Origin: Spirosoma endbachense
GTDB lineage: Bacteria; Bacteroidota; Bacteroidia; Cytophagales; Spirosomataceae
DNA: 64,000 nucleotides
Direction: 5' to 3'
NCBI RefSeq assembly: GCF_010233585.1
Contig: NZ_CP045997.1
Coordinates: forward strand, 3,311,779 to 3,375,778
Translations under genes and position numbers: made by a program
Part shown: piece after piece, positions 62,218-64,000 of the stretch
Numbering within the stretch: the stretch's first letter is position 1
Layout: every line of letters starts with the position of its first letter
The notes under the pieces: model-generated
Databases searched by the model: none
What the model was told of the DNA's origin: nothing
Seen by the model: the letters and a program-made list of their open reading frames with translations, nothing else

Positions 62218-63309
62218 TCAGTCGCTAAATTGATTTATCGTGTCAATTATATAAATCACTTCATCGTTCGTCAGCGATGGGTTGAGCGGCAAACTGAGTA
62301 CTTCGTGGTGTAATTGCTCCGAGATTGGCAGCGAGCAGTGAGCATACTGTTTGTAAGCATGTTGTCTGTGAGGAGGAATTGGGTAATGAACATCCGTACC
62401 AATACCTCGTTCAAGCAGAAATGTGCGCAGTATGTCGCGTCGGGGGTGTCTGATCACGAACAAATGCCAAACATCCTGTTCAAGCTGATCGGCCGGTGGC
62501 AATAGCACATCAGGATTGGCAATACCCGTCAGATACAGTTCTGCCAATGTTCTGCGTCGTTTATTTTCCGGTATCAGTGATGGTAATTTGGCAGCCAAAA
62601 TAGCAGCCTGTAGTTCATCCAGGCGGCTATTATGCCCGATAAAATTATTGACGTATTTCTGCGACGACCCATAGTTTCGCAACGCCCTGATCCGTTCAGC
62701 CAGAACATCGTCATTGGTGGTAATGGCACCGGCATCACCTAAAGCACCCAGATTTTTGCTGGGATAAAAACTCCAACCGGCAGCATCTCCAAGATTCCCT
62801 GCCTGTTTTCCGTTATAAGTAGCCCCGTGGGCCTGTGCGGCATCTTCCAGAATAGTCAGGCCATATTTCGCTGCTACCTCACGAATCGGCCCCATATCAC
62901 AGCAACGCCCGTATAAATGAACGGGGAGAATCGCTCTGGTACGGTCGGTAATAGCCGCTTCAATACAGACAGGGTCAAGCAGATAGGTATTCGGATCGGG
63001 TTCAACCCAGACAGGTATTAGGTTAGCCAGTGTAACGCTTAGGACGGATGCGATATAGGCATTGGCCGGTACGATTACTTCGCTATGGGCCGGGAAGTCC
63101 CACGCTTTCAGTACCAGCGTGAGTGCATCAAGCCCGTTGGCAACACCAATGCAGTGACGTGTTCCGCAAAAATCAGCAAACTGGCGTTCAAAGCGCTCAA
63201 CTTCCTGCCCCAGAATATACCAGCCCGAATGCAATACCCGCTCGTTGGCTTCACGTATCCGCTCCAGATGGGGTTGATTAATACGCTTTAAGTCCAGAAA
63301 AGGAATCAT
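62218..63309 (-). CDS. fdtB: DegT/DnrJ-type sugar aminotransferase, FdtB-like
   Basis: A 363-residue PLP enzyme that transfers an amino group to a dTDP-3-keto-6-deoxyhexose. Motifs: [42 protein letters not shown] with the PLP-binding Lys near 186, and [30 protein letters not shown]. Together with the FdtA-like gene overlapping by four bases it should make dTDP-Fuc3N or Qui3N. Which of the two is made depends on the isomerase and cannot be told here. Confidence 0.9.
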   Translation of the reverse strand: MIPFLDLKRINQPHLERIREANERVLHSGWYILGQEVERFERQFADFCGTRHCIGVANGLDALTLVLKAWDFPAHSEVIVPANAYIASVLSVTLANLIPVWVEPDPNTYLLDPVCIEAAITDRTRAILPVHLYGRCCDMGPIREVAAKYGLTILEDAAQAHGATYNGKQAGNLGDAAGWSFYPSKNLGALGDAGAITTNDDVLAERIRALRNYGSSQKYVNNFIGHNSRLDELQAAILAAKLPSLIPENKRRRTLAELYLTGIANPDVLLPPADQLEQDVWHLFVIRHPRRDILRTFLLERGIGTDVHYPIPPHRQHAYKQYAHCSLPISEQLHHEVLSLPLNPSLTNDEVIYIIDTINQFSD

Positions 63310-63713
63310 TCTGAATCGGCTAGTACCGACTCATCAGTACGTCGGCTGTTCGGGTAGGGTTCGTGGATATAGTCGTCTTTATCGTAAAGCTCATTCGAAA
63401 CAACGAGCAGAATCGCATCGTCCGAAAATTCATCCATGATATGCCAGTCTTCAGGCTCCAGAACAAGGCACTGCCGCGGGTCGTCCAGATAATAAGTAGT
63501 TTCTACCTTTCCGTTATGATTGTATACACGGCAACTTCCATTCAGACAAATAAGCGCATTCCAGGCACGCACATGCCGGTGGCCTGCGCGTGGATTCTGC
63601 CCAGCTCCATATATATAGAAAACCCGCTGAATTGTCCCCGGAATCACGTTTTCGAAGACAGTCAGGTTTCCGTTATCAGAAACAAATGTTTTTAGCTCGT
63701 AGAGTTTAGCCAT
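63306..63713 (-). CDS. fdtA: dTDP-sugar 3,4-ketoisomerase, FdtA/QdtA-like
   Basis: A 135-residue cupin enzyme that isomerises dTDP-4-keto-6-deoxyglucose to the 3-keto form, the substrate of FdtB. Family marks are [49 protein letters not shown] with the two catalytic His, and [32 protein letters not shown]. First gene of a tight four-gene minus-strand cluster. FdtA versus QdtA (galacto or gluco product) is unresolved. Confidence 0.92.
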   Translation of the reverse strand: MAKLYELKTFVSDNGNLTVFENVIPGTIQRVFYIYGAGQNPRAGHRHVRAWNALICLNGSCRVYNHNGKVETTYYLDDPRQCLVLEPEDWHIMDEFSDDAILLVVSNELYDKDDYIHEPYPNSRRTDESVLADSE

Positions 63714-63758
63714 TGGTTAATGTGGAATATAAGCAAGAGAGGAAGGCTGTATTTCCTC

Positions 63759-63766
63759 CAAAGATA
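63759..63766 (-). promoter_or_regulatory. -7 box for the fdt cluster
   Basis: The minus strand reads TATCTTTG (TAnnTTTG), 45 bases before the fdtA start. The -33 position lacks TTG. It is the only box match in the 194-base gap before the next gene. Confidence 0.45.
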
Positions 63767-63907
63767 TTAAAGTAGGATTAAAAACTAAATTAAGTAAAAA
63801 TCATCATTTGTAATGATACTCATTTTTACACAAAGAAAGTGTAGTGTTGCGCGATTTATTTATATGATTTTAGCACATTATAAATAAAATTTCGCACGTT
63901 TGCAATT

Positions 63908-64000
63908 ATGTTGACGAACAAATATTTATTAATTGGCCTTTCATTTCTTGTCCTGCTCGTTCTGTATTTCAGCTTTTTCGATGGTAATCCATCGGGTTCA
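63908..64000 (+). CDS. start of a membrane or exported protein (cut by window edge)
   Basis: An ATG at 63908 opens a frame to the window end: MLTNKYLLIGLSFLVLLVLYFSFFDGNPSGS. The first 24 residues form one hydrophobic helix, either a signal anchor or first membrane segment. It is divergent from the fdt cluster, and a CACGTTTG sequence at 63895-63902 lies just upstream. No function can be assigned. Confidence 0.6.
   Translation, partial: MLTNKYLLIGLSFLVLLVLYFSFFDGNPSGS

Overview
The window comes from a bacterium of the phylum Bacteroidota, most likely the order Cytophagales near Spirosoma. This placement is an inference from gene content, not from a database match. The clues are a SusC/SusD pair under ECF-sigma/FecR control, a type IX secretion C-terminal sorting domain, DUF4286, DUF2911 and DUF3857 proteins, DegT/FdtA sugar genes, and promoters that fit the TAnnTTTG -7 box of this phylum. 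Base composition is about half G+C with AT-rich intergenic DNA. I found no rRNA, tRNA, CRISPR array, insertion sequence or prophage.

Layout. 1-6.1 kb: a cut-off GT4 glycosyltransferase, an orphan WYL-like protein, and a 1499-residue secreted protein that joins an exonuclease/endonuclease/phosphatase domain to about 16 tail-fibre-like repeats. 6.3-11.7 kb: housekeeping genes (DUF4286, a membrane protein, pyrF, rfbC, a DJ-1/PfpI protein, a NapH-like iron-sulfur membrane protein and a small helical protein). 11.8-19.4 kb: secreted and envelope proteins, including a DUF6807/PmoA-like protein and an operon of two DUF3857/transglutaminase-like proteins with an LEA-like lipoprotein. 19.8-23.4 kb: aat, proB and proA, so proline synthesis is encoded together. 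23.4-31.1 kb: gluconokinase with a ROK regulator, a GH18 chitinase, a haem/FG-GAP lipoprotein, a SnoaL-like protein and manA.

31.1-47.3 kb is the carbohydrate region. It holds a GH29 fucosidase, a quinohaemoprotein dehydrogenase, a membrane protein with an HTH-like N-terminus, DUF2911, and then a polysaccharide utilization locus read on the minus strand: ECF sigma factor, FecR anti-sigma, SusC with an N-terminal STN signalling domain, SusD, GH105 and GH92. The expected logic is that ligand binding by SusC signals through FecR to release the sigma factor, which then turns on import and hydrolase genes.

47.4-54.9 kb: an M20 deacetylase-like peptidase, an SDR and OsmC pair, a PepSY-like lipoprotein, a trypsin-like protease, a DUF937 protein, a BON-LysM protein, an outer-membrane barrel, a PliI-type lysozyme inhibitor and an HxlR regulator. 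55.6-64 kb: miaA, a rhodanese, a type IX-secreted protein with a PASTA protein, riboflavin synthase, and a tight fdtA-fdtB-GT2-methyltransferase cluster for an amino-deoxysugar glycan.

A window-wide feature stands out: eight of nine convergent gene pairs are separated by a long, nearly perfect inverted repeat, mostly without a U-tract. Two of these share an identical 19-nt sequence, and one of those copies supplies the last codons of miaA.
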